Source of the DNA: Aspidiotus rigidus
Taxonomy: Eukaryota; Arthropoda; Insecta; Hemiptera; Diaspididae
DNA length: 64,000 nucleotides
Assembly: GCA_035079385.1 (NCBI GenBank)
Contig: JAVHKY010000001.1
Location: forward strand, 12,672,501-12,736,500
Reading direction: 5' to 3'
Shown piece after piece: positions 21,454 through 33,239 of the stretch. The notes below the pieces were generated by a model. The model did not search any database, was not told the DNA's origin, and saw only the letters and a program-made list of their open reading frames with translations. How positions within the stretch are numbered: the stretch's first letter is position 1; every line of letters starts with the position of its first letter. The position numbers were made by a program, and so were the translations under genes.

Positions 21454-23270
21454 ATGAATAATGGCGAAGAAGAAGAAATTTGCACTCCACCCGAACTTCG
21501 AGCGTCAGCCAATAAGGCTAAGAATAAAACTTTACCCGAAAAGTCCTCAAAGCGATACGAGCAAATTTATCAGCAGTATTCTGACTGGAAATTAGAAAAC
21601 AGAGCTAGTTTCACCTCTCAAAATATTCTCCTAGCGTACTTCAGTAACTTATCAACGAAAAAATCTCCAAATACATTATGGTCTGTATGGTCGATGCTCA
21701 AGAGCATGATAAAATTACGAGAAGACGTAGACATTAAACCGTTTACAGAAGTGACTGCTTTCATCAAGAATAATTTTAAGGGCTACCAACCAAAGAAAGC
21801 ATACGTATTCAGTGCGAAACAACTTGATGACTTTGTTAGAGATGCCCCCAACAATAATTTCTTAGTTCACAAGGTACACGAATATTCAATACATTACAAA
21901 GTATACTTCACCTAAATTCCGGTCCTAATAAGTAATAACCTATAGATTGATTCGATGCCTAAGTTATTTTTCTTTGGTAGGTGGTTCTCATTTTCGGGCT
22001 CAATGGAGCCATGAGAATGGGTGAAATGTACAATTTACAGTTGAAAGATATATCTGTTTCAAATGACAACGAATCTAATCAACCGATGTACATTGTACGA
22101 ATTCGCGCCGAAACAACAAAAACGAACTTGGAACGAATTTTCACCATAAGTCATGATACTCGACAAGATTATTTCAATTTAGTGCAGCAGTACCTTCTCT
22201 TGCGAGCAGATACTGATATTGGTCAACTTGCAACTAGTCGTTTGTTTCTACACTATAGAAATGCTCGATGCGTTAATCAAATCATAGGTAGGTATGAATA
22301 TTTTTTTTCAAAATTGAATTCTACAAACAATCCGCCACCAAAATAGAGTATAATAATCATAGATGGTACATGGCTTGCCAACAAAATAAGATTATTTAAT
22401 TTTCGAATTATACAGGAATAAATACATTGCGAAAGTTTCCAAAAGATATTGCCGAACACTTGAAACTACCGAACGCAACAAAATACACTGGTAAGGCGGT
22501 AATTATTAATAACGTCTGTTAATTGATAATTGCGCGTAAATACTTCTTGAACAATGACTGTTTTTTGTGTACCAACTTCAGGACACAGTTTGCGAAGAAC
22601 ATCGGCCACCAACATTGCAAATAATGGAGCAGACATGATCACACTAAAACGTTTAGGAGGATGGCTGTCGGACACATCTGCGCAGGGTTACATTGATCAT
22701 AGCACATATTCCCGTAAAAAAACCGAGCGTGTTCTTCACGGTTGTTCTTCCCGACCATTAATACAAAATAACTCATCCTCCCTAGTAAATTGCACATCGT
22801 CGTTTGATCCGGCAGCATCATTTCGTGTAGAACCTAAAAATCAAGAAGAAAATAATACTGGCACTCTGACAACAAATGAACCGCTCATCACTTCCAGCAG
22901 TATAACTACTCCCAATCCATTTCCTTTTGACGACAATTTAAATAGAGAATTCGACCAACCTCTGCACATTGAATCCAGAAGGCAAACTGAACTCACTACT
23001 TCGACGGAAATACTACAACCGGTACAACTTAATGATGATTACCTCGTAGAAGAATTTGAAACACCATTCAATCCAGCACCAGTTTCTCGATCACATTCCA
23101 TGACTGTAGATAGAGTAGGATCAAACACTATTAGCAATAATTTGCCTTCACCCCTCGATAGTTACATCATTGAAGAAGAGATTGAGGAAGACAACTATAA
23201 TCCAGCTAGATTATTCGAAAATTGTTCTTTTGTTAATTGCTCTGTCACAATCAATATCACAAAAAAATAA
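21454..23270 (+). CDS. Crypton-like tyrosine recombinase, four exons, apparently intact
   Basis: Predicted DNA strand-exchange enzyme of the phage-integrase fold. Exons 21454-21873, 21981-22287, 22416-22490 and 22582-23270 join with GT...AG boundaries and agreeing phases to 496 residues. Residues 1-140 form a helical SAM-like N-terminal part. The catalytic set is complete: Arg152 (GAMRMGE), His269 and Arg272 (HSLRRT), Trp295 (GGWLSD) and nucleophile Tyr304 (QGYID). The last ~190 residues are Ser/Thr/Asn/Pro-rich with acidic stretches and no recognised fold. The start at 21454 is the first ATG; an upstream GTG is ignored. Animal genes with this fold are Crypton transposons or domesticated derivatives; introns and absence of nearby element ends fit either. 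No zinc finger is seen. Confidence 0.85.
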
Positions 23271-23513
23271 GTCTTTCAAGATTGAAATGATATTCATGTA
23301 CTTCAATTCATGATTCACGTCTTCAATAACTTACCTTATGCTTAGAAGTTTTCTTGAAGTTATTTTGTCCACTAGTACGAAGTTCTTACATTATTTTCAT
23401 ATTACATTGTCATGTTGGTTCCTTCTGTGATTGTTCTTTCGAGTAAAATAATGATCATCCATCCAAAACAAACCACTTTCAGCATTTATGTCGTTTAAAA
23501 AAATATCTTACAG

Positions 23514-23629
23514 TACGAGCAGCGAGTCGTGAGTATCGCAACTCGTTTGACTTGCTGCCACTCGCTGCGCTCGTGGCGCGCAACGTCAAACTCGTTGGGA
23601 TATTTCTCACTTTCGCTGCTCGTACAATA
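23514..23629. repeat. Imperfect palindrome with 13-bp perfect ends
   Basis: GTACGAGCAGCGA begins the left arm at 23514 and its near-complement ends the right arm at about 23629. The arms of about 40 bp pair with a few mismatches (CAACTCGTTTGAC against GTCAAACTCGTTG) around a ~37-bp CG-rich centre. It may be a small MITE or a structured 3' element; no target duplication is certain. Confidence 0.6.
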
Positions 23630-25559
23630 ATATACTATTATTCAACACCTCAGTTTCTCATGGGGTAGTCCAACTTATTTGTAATAAACTTTTTGCCTCT
23701 AGGATTACTATCCCCTTGTATTTCTTGTCCTTTCAGAATCTTTCTGTTAATTCCTGAATTTCATTCCAAACGGCCGTAACAGAGCACACTTTTCTTTGCT
23801 CTGTGAGCCTAACTTGTTAGTCTCAGCAAAATTAGGAGTAGCCCTCCGATTTCGCGCCCCTGATTGTGATTAATCTTGACCTACATGGGGATCACTTTCT
23901 AAAATGGCGTAGATTACCGTAGTTTGTTGACATACAAGTATGGTATGACTCATTCCCAAATGTTTCCCTAGTTGTTTTGTAGGGTTATTGATTCAAACTT
24001 CTCGACTATGAAGATATGAAACATAATCAGGAAAACTGAGACGTTCATACTGTATGTTTGCTTGCGTACGTGTTTTTGATACTTTGAGAATGGTTCTTTA
24101 GCTGAAAGGTGGCTCAGCTTTAATTCGTGCGGTTTTGGAACCTAAATAAATGAATATTTATCTTTTTTGATAGTTTATTTCATCTCAAATAAAATGTGCC
24201 GTAATTTGGAATATCGAATATATTCTATAAAATGCCCTACCTTAAAATCAAGCGGTTTGCATTCCGAGTATATTTTCGTAGTTTAGATTTTTAAATGAAA
24301 AAAGGAACCAGACCTCAGTCTCAAAAAGTACTTCCTTCCCTCCTCCAAAAAAAAATATTAAAGAATTTAAATTTAAGAGGTAGAGCAGATAAATAAATAA
24401 AAAAAAAACATTACACCTCTGACGCTCAAGTTGTCATAAACCAAATTCTCTATATTTTGGACTGATGAAGACAACCTAACATCATCCTCTTTCATTAGAA
24501 AAGCATTTACTCTTTTTGTTAGGAAGAAAAGAAAGAGAGGTAGCGAAAGATTTGAAAGCAGTGGAGTTACGAATTCTTTGGAAAGATCGAAATTGGCATA
24601 ATTTAATTTCTTAAAACAGGAGGGTGAACATTTTAAAAATTTGAGAGATCTAGAGTAAAACAATGAGATAGAAATGAGGCGCGCTCAGCAAAACCATATA
24701 TTATGTCGCAAAATAAAATTTTTCACAACAGCCAAAAAAAAAAAAAAAAGACAGAAGATTTTTCTCGTTCTTTGCAACTTAAAATACTCGCACGAATCGT
24801 TTTTTTCTTGTCTAAAAGTTGATCAACTCCTCAGAAAAAAACAATCATAATTCGACAAAAAAAATTCGCGACATTATAATGTATGGTTTTGCTGAGCGGA
24901 CCTCAAATGATCGCCAAGGTTAGGTAGGATATTATTAGGCTTTCCCTTGTTTTTGTTTTTTTCGAAGGCTCTATTTTTCTAACACGGGAACATATTTTTC
25001 AATATACATTGTTGTCTTGCTTCTTGGAAACAGCTAAAAAGTACGTTTTCCTTCTACCGGAATAGTTTAGAAGTTGGAAGTCGCACATAGATCGAGCACA
25101 CATCCGAGTGCAACGTAGAAAATATTTTCTATAAATAATTACCGTTCACTCGTATAGTGCATGCACGTAATTAATATTACAACTGTCTCAATAAATTGTT
25201 AAATGAAAATCATTATTAATATTATTGTCATCGCAAATTCGAACGCCTTATAATATAAACCATATGAGTACAAATTTACATATTTTATAATGCCGAGCAG
25301 ATTTATTGTTCTGCTAAAACGTAATTTTTGATGCAGCAGATGTTTTCTCAGGACGGTTTGCTGCAATAATATAACAAGGAAATTTAACGCGAATGCACCG
25401 AACATACTGGGGTCTATATCTAGAAAATGTCATTGCTGACTGCATGATACAATATCTACCAAATACAAATCAAAAAACTCAAGCTCAATTTGTAGAAATG
25501 TCTTCGAAACGTCGCCGAGTATCTAATTAAATATTTTTATTAAAATACTCTAGACTTAT
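23630..25559. other. Intergenic region between recombinase and secreted cluster
   Basis: No gene recognised. Several A-runs occur (24345-24355, 24735-24750). The minus-strand frame at 24373-24663 lacks the family features of the neighbouring cluster. A minus-strand AATAAA at 25536-25541 lies about 20 bp beyond the stop of the first cluster gene and is its likely poly(A) signal. Confidence 0.45.
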
Positions 25560-27542
25560 TCATTCGAAATCGGCACTACTACGCAGCGACTTTTTTTGTT
25601 TTTTCACGACTAGGGATACGACTCTCAACGGTTTGCCGGGAGGAAGGTCCGGAACGGATTTTTTTCCGCCTCCGAAAGGCAAGTACGATCTGATACCACC
25701 GCTCGTACCGTCCGAGTTTTTCATAGCCCGTATCGCGGAATTAGTCGCTGGCAATAGAAGGGATTTCGTCAAACCTACTTCGGAATTACGAACACCTCGT
25801 AATAACGTGACAGCCGGTAAAAGCGATCGAAGACCGAAGCCACTTTTGGTGTTTTTCTTCTTGGCCGACTTGGTCGACAATTTCTCGTTTTTCTGAGCGA
25901 GTTTTTGAGCGTATTTTTTGATATCCTCATCCGCTTCGGTGAATACGTAGAAAGCTAGTCGTTTTTTCGGAGGATCGTCGATGGAGGAAATGTACACGAA
26001 AGACTGCTCGTCGTCTTCGTTTTCTCGTTTGATCACGATCGGGCACGTGAGAACGCCTCTCTGGGACATGTAGTCGTATTTCTCTAAAATGATGTGTTTG
26101 AGTTCGCATTTCGGAACCCTTGTGTCGTCGTAATGCCAGCCTTTTCCTTCGAAAAACTCTGAATTGTCGTGCAAAGCTGACGTGCAGTATTCCTGCAGCT
26201 TTTCCAAATCGTTGTTTCCGCAGAAGAATTCTTGCTTCCTAGCTTCTTCAGCTTTTGGAATCAACAAAATCGTAGAAAACAATTAGACGTCATCGAATGT
26301 ACGTAGAAGTCCAGTAAACTTTTTTGGGTGGATTCTCTGTTCACTCTTTCTGGGTTAAATTTATTGTGATCAAAACTTGTTGTGCTCATATGCTTCCTCT
26401 TGTTTAAAAGAGGAGCGTTTTGAAAAGTATGTCTGTGAATTATATGTGGGAGGGGAAAGAAAGGTCTGAAATTGAGTTAAAATAGAAAAGAGTAAAGGGG
26501 ATCTAGAAATTTGGCAATATAATCTATTGTCGATCACCGGAACGAAAACAAGACAAGGAATTTGGTTCGAAGCTTCAGCAAGTCCTCGTAAAGAGCGAGG
26601 TCAAGGAAAACAGAATGCCATGACGCCATGACAGACTCCAACCTATTGGTAAATGCATTGGTCAAAGCTTAAGAATATAGCAATTGAAGGTACATAGAGT
26701 CGGCGTTACTCATTGTGATGGAAGATTAACAGGTAGAATTGATAAAGATGGTGTAAATTTACTATAGAAAATAGATTAAGCCCTCTTTTGCTCCTTAAAG
26801 AAGTTTACAAAATTCGAAATTTTATTCGTGCGAGGGTTACTTTTTGTTATTTCATCTCTTCTTTTACTGGTTTCGTTATCAGTAAACACCTGAAGAAGAC
26901 CACAAGAAGGTCGGAACGTCGTATTTAAATAATAAAAACTGTGCGGGAAAGCCGATGCGTTTAATTTGTGTTAAAAAAGTTTTTAAGAATTACTAGAAAT
27001 TTTCTCATGACGTCGTCTAGCTGTTAATAATATACTGGACTCATTTTAATATCCATAATGAATGTACCTAAGTACCTACCTTTTGTGAGTTGCTTCTTGG
27101 CACTGCGAGCCGAATACATGCGATAAAACCAGAGGCCAGACTTGGCAATACCTCTCCAGTATATGAGAAAGTCAGTGATCTCCGGTGTCGAGTTGAGCGC
27201 TAGTTTTCGCGCACGTTCTCTATTTTTTCTGTACTTCTCAATAATCTCATCACGTTCTTTCTGTTCGTGTTTCAAATAATGCTCGGCATCTCCTGCAGAT
27301 AGAGCTGATTCAGATTTCAGCGATCGAGGACTCGAACTCAACGATCGCACTCCATAACCAAAAGTCATTCCGGTCATTCCTTTCCCTAAATCCGTTATCG
27401 AGTGCAACGGGTTGGTGAAGAGTGTTTTGGTAAATTCTTTGCCCATATCGACAATGGCTGATAGCGCACTCGCGAAAGCCAGCTGTTCACACTGGAACAC
27501 CACTACACTGAATAGAACAATCATTAAAATTGATCGTTTCAT
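25560..27542 (-). CDS. Secreted four-cysteine family protein, copy A
   Basis: First of five paralogues; no known family recognised. Exon 1 is 27542-27080 and exon 2 is 26251-25560, joined by a phase-1 intron of 828 bp (donor GTAGGT, acceptor AAAAG), giving 384 residues. A clear signal peptide (MKRSILMIVLFSVVVF, cleaved about residue 24) is followed by a charged helical region with AEHYLKHEQKERDEI. The core cysteines are 165, 177, 203 and 224 (FFC, YC, KCEL, TCP), then YISSIDDPPKKRLAFYVF. The linker (about 250-350) is Lys/Ser-rich, ending PLRVVSLVV. Start is the first in-frame ATG. Poly(A) signal AATAAA 20 bp downstream. Extracellular or vacuolar destination is inferred; function unknown. Confidence 0.82.
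26885..26935 (+). other. Hammerhead-like / retroelement-end motif in the copy A intron
   Basis: Within the intron of copy A, on the opposite strand, CCTGAAGA is followed by GACC, a 7-base loop, GGTC and then GGAACGTCG. CTGANGA, a short stem II and GAAC is the layout of a hammerhead ribozyme core, a motif known in Penelope-like elements, but the GAAA box is imperfect and stems I and III are not evident. Equally it may be just the degenerate 3' end of a retroelement. Confidence 0.25.
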
Positions 27543-27771
27543 ATTTGTGATGTGGAGAGCACAAAGAAAAAAAAAAAAAAAAAAATTACTCAAAAATTCG
27601 CTTACAGCGAAACTTTCTAGACGAGAATCACTTTTCGTTCTAATATTACAACTTGTAGAAGCAAATAGGTACAGTTTGAAAGTTCGCGAAAGTTATTGAA
27701 AATAAAATTGCGGTTATAGAGCGCAATTACTAGTAATTGTTAAAGAGAAAATAGAATTGAAAAATTAAAAT

Positions 27772-27798
27772 ATACGACACCTACGGCGTGTGTCGTAT
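27772..27798. repeat. Short perfect hairpin upstream of copy A
   Basis: ATACGACAC (27772-27780) pairs perfectly with GTGTCGTAT (27790-27798) around a 9-base loop. It lies 230 bp upstream of the copy A start codon and could be a protein-binding palindrome or chance. Confidence 0.4.
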
Positions 27799-29394
27799 TA
27801 CATGCTCTGTTATTTCGAACTACTGCGGCTTAAAATGCCACTCGTACCATACTTTACAATTAGTCCAGACACGTGTTAGTTCATAACAAAATCTTTATTG
27901 AACAGCATTTTCTTCGACAATGATATAATAAATCCAAGTTGTATTCCAATCCAAGTCTTTATGGTATAGATTTTAGATATTAAAGAATCTTTGTTAGTAG
28001 AGAACTGTTGTCCTGCGTTAGTGAAGAACATGAGTTATATAAAAGTTTATGTATTAAATTGTATAATTATGAATAAATTGAACAGACTGCATGATTTTAC
28101 CAATTGTTTGGACGGGATTCAGTCAGTGAGAGAAAGAGAGAGAATCAAGGAAGAAAGAAAGAAAAAGTCTGGTCAAGAAGGAATGAGATGGTGAAGTGAT
28201 GGAAAGACGCTTTTATTGGCATTATAAGACGGAGAGAACACGATTCAATGTGATGGTGGTGCACTACAGTAAATGAAGATAGGCACTAGTCTCAGAGAAT
28301 TATGAATGTATTTATAGGTACCTACGTAAGGTTTCATGGCCTTTCTTCCGTCAAAACCTTAACATGCCCTTCTGAAGATTTTTACTGCAACACTCGCAAA
28401 GAATTTTCCGCGTCATGACTGTTATGCGTCTGTAACTCAATTAAGCTCTGATTTTTACAATATGTCTGTAAGAATGCACGCATTCTTTTTGTCTTCTACT
28501 ACTCGCAGGTTTCTTTCTGGATGCAGACTTTATTAGGTATTTCGATAGTTATCTGGTTACCTTCCATAGCAGTCAGCTGACCTGCATTTCCTACGGGACT
28601 CTCGACTTTTTGTTTTGATTCAGTGTTTACACTGCATCGACATGATTTGTTAAGATTTCACGATCTTACATGTCTATCTTTTACAGGTATTTAAACCAAA
28701 ACCATCCCTTAATGACTTCGCTTTCTCCTGCTTATATTCAAATGAGTAATGAAGTATATAGCTTATATATAAATGTACCTCCAAATTAGGACAAGGTCGC
28801 GGATGACGTCATACAACGCCCAAGAAAACTTTTTTAGTATAATGAAAGTTAAAATGTTGAGTCTAGTCTACTTTGTATTAGGCCTAGAAAATGGTGGCTA
28901 AAAATGCAGGTCCCACATTTTCCAAGTAGGTCAAGATCACTCACTTTGTCAAAAGTCTGGGCCTACTATAATGAAAGCTATAACCGTCAAGCCTACCGGG
29001 AAGCGCTACTACCGCGTAATGGCAACAGAGGCTATTTTTGCAGACGACGGATAGGCCTGGAGGACATATCGTGCCAGGGAGACGGATGTATGAAGAATAG
29101 ATCATGCGGAAGCTGTGAACACATAAAGTAGACTATTAGCTGCCAACATAACAAGCCTTAAACATCAGAGTGCTTCCACTAGCTTTAAGAATGAAAGACC
29201 TCAGCTCCTATGGTACGTATATGGGTACTGGTTATCAATAGCCATAGGTTTTAGAATTTTATATGCTCTTGAGATTGGGAGTACGCTTGGAAAAACCATC
29301 ACAAAGAACGTCACAGTCTTTTGTCACGCCTGATGACGCCATCAGTGACCTTGACCTATTTCAAGGACTTGAAAAAAATTTCGACCTCCACTGT

Positions 29395-29870
29395 TTTAGA
29401 ATACTTTAAATTCTTAGTACAAATTAAATTTCTGAAATTTAATTTATATTAATTTAATTAAGATTTAAATAATAAAATTAATAATTATAAATGTTAAAAT
29501 AAATAAAATATAATAATTTAGATTAATAAAATTTTTAAATAATCATTTAAAATTAATTTTGAAAATATTTGAAAATTTTTATAATTTATTTAAATATTAT
29601 TATACATGTTTTATTAAAATAATATTAAATTTCATTTATTAAAAATTTTAATTATAAAAATTGGATTCATATAAAAATATAATATGCATTAAAATTTTAT
29701 TTTATAAATTTAACAAAAATTTTTGTAATAATTAATATTTTATATTATTATAAAAAATAATTTTATTAATTATATTTATTTATATAATTTAAAATAAAAT
29801 ATTAATCTATGAAATTAAAAATAAGTTATAAATTTTTAAATTAATAAAAATTTTATACTAGGCTATATTA
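29395..29870. repeat. Nearly pure A/T block flanked by direct repeats
   Basis: Almost every base over ~475 bp is A or T, much more extreme than the neighbourhood. Copies of a ~100-bp segment ending in TTTCGACCT lie on both sides in the same orientation. No coding structure or mitochondrial gene pattern is visible. Confidence 0.6.
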
Positions 29871-32072
29871 ATTATCGACCTTGGTTATTTTCATTATATT
29901 ATAGACCTAACATACCATATACTAGGCTATAATAGGTCAATGGCTGTAGGCTGGGGCTACTTCCGTGAAATTGTCACAGAAGAGCGCCACAAAAGATCGT
30001 CGCCGTTTTTTGTCACAACTGATGACGTCATCAGTGACCTTCATCTACTTTTCTAATAAGAAATTTCGACCTTTTCTACTGTACTAGGCTATAATGTCGA
30101 CCTTGGTTTTTTTTATTATACTATAGGCCTACTTATTTCGGCTTGAATTACTATCAAGAAAATCTTCCCGAAAAACTGTCCTGGTATTTTCAGATTTTTC
30201 CGTTTTTCTTTGATTATTCAATATCACGAGTAAATCTCTTTTTCGATTACGTATCTACCTTATACAGGTGCAACCGAAAATTTGTCAAAGAAGTGGTTCA
30301 TTTTAAATTTTCTTATAAGTTTGAATTGGACAGCGCTAGCATCGCGCACTCTAAAAACAATAAAATGGCGGCGTGAATGGCGGAAGGTTTCCTTTAATCA
30401 ATCTAAATAATTTTTGTAGAAAATTTTACGCTCTAAAAATTTTGTTCTTTTCATTTTTCTCCTAAATTGCTTCATTCCCAAGTTATTTTGAGATTACTCA
30501 CTGAAAATTTAAATGGGAAAATTGCCCCACTCCCAATTACAAATTACCGATTGTAACGCTCCAAGCGGACGGTCGGCCCAAATGATCACATTCACACCAA
30601 TTAGGCAACGCTACACTGAACGTTCAAAGGTAGAAGAAAAAGGAACAGATAATAACTATCTTCTCCTCCTACTCATACAGTCTCAAGCTGGTGCGCACAT
30701 CTACTCCCACTGCTCCCACTGCTCCATCACTTTCTCTATGAATATTATTCTACTGCTCTATGTTACTCCCTGCTTCCGCTCGATCAGCCCACACTCGCGT
30801 ATTAGAGAAAGGGAAGGATGACCATACCCTGTTTCAGAAGCAAATATACCTACATTATCATATTGGAGGCCATATTCACGTGAGGTGTTTTGTTAAAATG
30901 TGCGGAAGTTTTTATCCTAGATATTAAAAAAAATATTGGTTCTTTTGAAAAATCAAAGAGAAGTGAATCTTTAGTTCTTGTGATTTCCTTACAGAGTAAT
31001 CTATCGCTATTATTGAGAAAGTCCGTTAAACGTATTTGAACATTTTTGGTGAGTACACATTTTATGTCTTCTAAAATGACGCTGTGTCATACCCCCTCTT
31101 TGGTATCCCTGCACAAACCTGTTCACAATGCTCAATAGCATATTCTCTTTGGACTGCGTCCACTGTTTCAGCGAAAGAAATTTCCTTATGGTTTCAGTAC
31201 TTTCAATTCTCAATAATATTGTGTACTATAATCGTTATCATAATTTTTCTTTCTTGAGGGTCTCGATGTGGGACCTAACTTTTGGTATCTTGTGATTTGT
31301 CTTCTACAGTTTTGAAGTCACAACACATCGTGAAGTTGATTGTTTAGATTTTTTAGTGTGTGACCAAGAGGAGGTGGCATATTTATTGCCTTTACTTTTT
31401 AGCTTGATTACCGTGGTTTGATACTTTAAATCTGTCAAGTTTTGCTGTACTTGAATAGACATCTGTTCCAGCTGTGCACTAGGACCTACTATGTGTCATC
31501 GGCTCTCCCACTTTCACTGTTCCAGTTTTCAAATTTTCTTCGGAGGAAAAATTTATGATTATTTTCTTTATTTTCAGCAGAAACCCAAGTGTTTAATGTT
31601 CATGATCTAAAGTACTCGTAACATTGATTTTCCAATCAGAACCCCATCAGTAATGTGAGATGTCTTTAGTTAATAATAGTGAGTGGTATTATTCAGTTTT
31701 TGCCACCTTCATACCATGTCAAAATTGAATTAGTTCGATTTAGAAGAGGTTGAAAGTGCGATAAACAAAGATGATCCGATAGCGAAAAATGAGAATGAAT
31801 CGGAAATGGGCTATTTAGACATAACAACTCGTACGCAGTGACGTTGAGGAAGCCATGATGGATCTAAATGACGGAAATGCATTGAAAAAGAGAATCTTAT
31901 CTTTATGTCAACTGAGAAAAAGGAAGATCCCTCTATCCCTCTCTCAGTTGATAAAGAGATGTTGATTCCCATTGAGTAGTAGAATAAAGACCCCTTATAC
32001 TCTCCTAACTGAAATTAAAGAAATTTCCCCCAAAAAAGTATTTTATGACCTAGTTTATTGAAAAGTAAGCAA

Positions 32073-32906
32073 TCAGTCATCAATAAATTTAAGTGTATGT
32101 CTCTTGTTCATTAGCAATGCTACAATATCTAGATTTTTCGGACGAGGTTTATCATCTTGTAGGCTCTTGAACGATGCCGCTAATTCTGCTCGTCTACTCG
32201 TACTACTCGTGCTTTCGCGGAAGGATTCGATGCTCTCCGGCCTTCGAGCGGTACGAGGCGTTCTAGGTGATTTAGGCGATTTGGGTGTACGAGAAGGCTC
32301 TCCAAAGTTATCGTGTTCTCCCGTGGCATCCATGAATAAAAAAAATATCAAGCGTCTCATAGGAGGATTATCGATAGAAGTGATGTACGCCGAAGTGACA
32401 ATATTCACTTGTTCCGGTTTCCTTTTTATAACGGGGCATCTTAAGAGAGAGCGTCGCGCGCTGTAATCGTATTTCCGTACTCGTACTTTCTCAATCACGC
32501 ATGCGGGAGGTGCCCCTTCGGGGTGAAATTCCCAACCGGTCTCTTTATAAAATTTTTCGTTGAGAAAAGCGTATTTGCAACGATCGAAAAGTCGATTCGG
32601 GTCCGAGTTGCGGCATAAAAACTCTTTCCTTATATGATCCTCCAAATCGCGAAGTCTTTGCTGTCTTTTGAAGAAATACCCTGCGTCGCTTGGCGAGAAG
32701 ACAAATTCCATATTTCCAAACCAGTTACCGCAAAGAAACAACGAATAATTAATATGTTTTCCCATACCGCGAAATCTCTTGTCCAGACTCAAGCAAGTAT
32801 TATACACCTCGGAATATGGATCCCATTCAGCGTCACATGGAAACAACAATATGTTGAATAAAATCACCGAGGCGCAAAGGATTTCGATTACGAATCTAAA
32901 TTTCAT
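32073..32906 (-). CDS. Secreted four-cysteine family protein, copy B (intronless)
   Basis: Single-exon paralogue of 277 residues. The first true ATG is 32906 (the longer frame upstream begins with a GTG). Signal peptide MKFRFVIEILCASVILFNIL, then SDAGYFFKRQQRLRDLED matching the YFF-RD helix of the other copies. Core cysteines are 98, 110, 136 and 157, with the invariant 20-residue gap between the last two, then YITSIDNPPMRRLIFFLF. The linker is short and of TPKSPRTPR type; the tail is LDIVALLMNKRH. Compared with copies A, C, D and E it lacks both the phase-1 intron and the 20-50 residues that normally precede it. Two extra cysteines (38 and 59) lie in the N-terminal part. Possible intron loss with deletion, or a retrocopy. 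Confidence 0.82.
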   Translation of the reverse strand: MKFRFVIEILCASVILFNILLFPCDAEWDPYSEVYNTCLSLDKRFRGMGKHINYSLFLCGNWFGNMEFVFSPSDAGYFFKRQQRLRDLEDHIRKEFLCRNSDPNRLFDRCKYAFLNEKFYKETGWEFHPEGAPPACVIEKVRVRKYDYSARRSLLRCPVIKRKPEQVNIVTSAYITSIDNPPMRRLIFFLFMDATGEHDNFGEPSRTPKSPKSPRTPRTARRPESIESFRESTSSTSRRAELAASFKSLQDDKPRPKNLDIVALLMNKRHTLKFIDD

Positions 32907-33002
32907 GTTTGAAAAACGGTGCGATTGACTGAGATCGAATTTCCGTTGCACAATTTTCCAGATAGTTGATATTTTCTGGAGCAGATTACGAATAATTGTA
33001 AA

Positions 33003-33009
33003 TTTTATA
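33003..33009 (-). promoter_or_regulatory. Candidate TATA box of copy B
   Basis: TATAAAA on the minus strand, about 97 bp upstream of the copy B start codon, the only good match in this interval. Distance fits a short 5' UTR. Inferred from sequence alone. Confidence 0.4.
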
Positions 33010-33239
33010 CGCGGGCATGTTGCTCGAGCGAGAAGGTTTTGAAAGTTCTGAGAACATTTGCGCGATTATTATTGTGTATTTTAGCTCGGTAAATACGATC
33101 GATAAATTCACGCGTCGTTAGAATGTTTTCAAGTTAGGTATCATTCAAAATATCTATAGTACTTAGAACAACAACTGCTGATCATCGCGAGACGCTCAGC
33201 TACTTTTTTCACAAAATACTGTTATCAGAGAATGAAAAT

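Larger units (their letters stand above)
27543..32072. other. 4.5-kb intergenic region between copies A and B
   Basis: No gene recognised. Contents: an A-run at about 27566-27586 just upstream of copy A; purine-rich GAGAAAGAGAGAG at 28128-28160; a nearly pure A/T block at 29395-29870; two related stretches containing TGACGTCATCAGTGACC-like sequence at about 29300-29395 and 29975-30080 that flank this block; several ACTAGGCTATA and TAGGCCTA motifs. Minus-strand AATAAA at 32054-32059 is the likely poly(A) signal of copy B. Confidence 0.5.

Noticed and set aside
29395..29870. Nuclear copy of mitochondrial DNA
   Set aside because: The A/T content fits but no mitochondrial coding frame or tRNA structure is readable.
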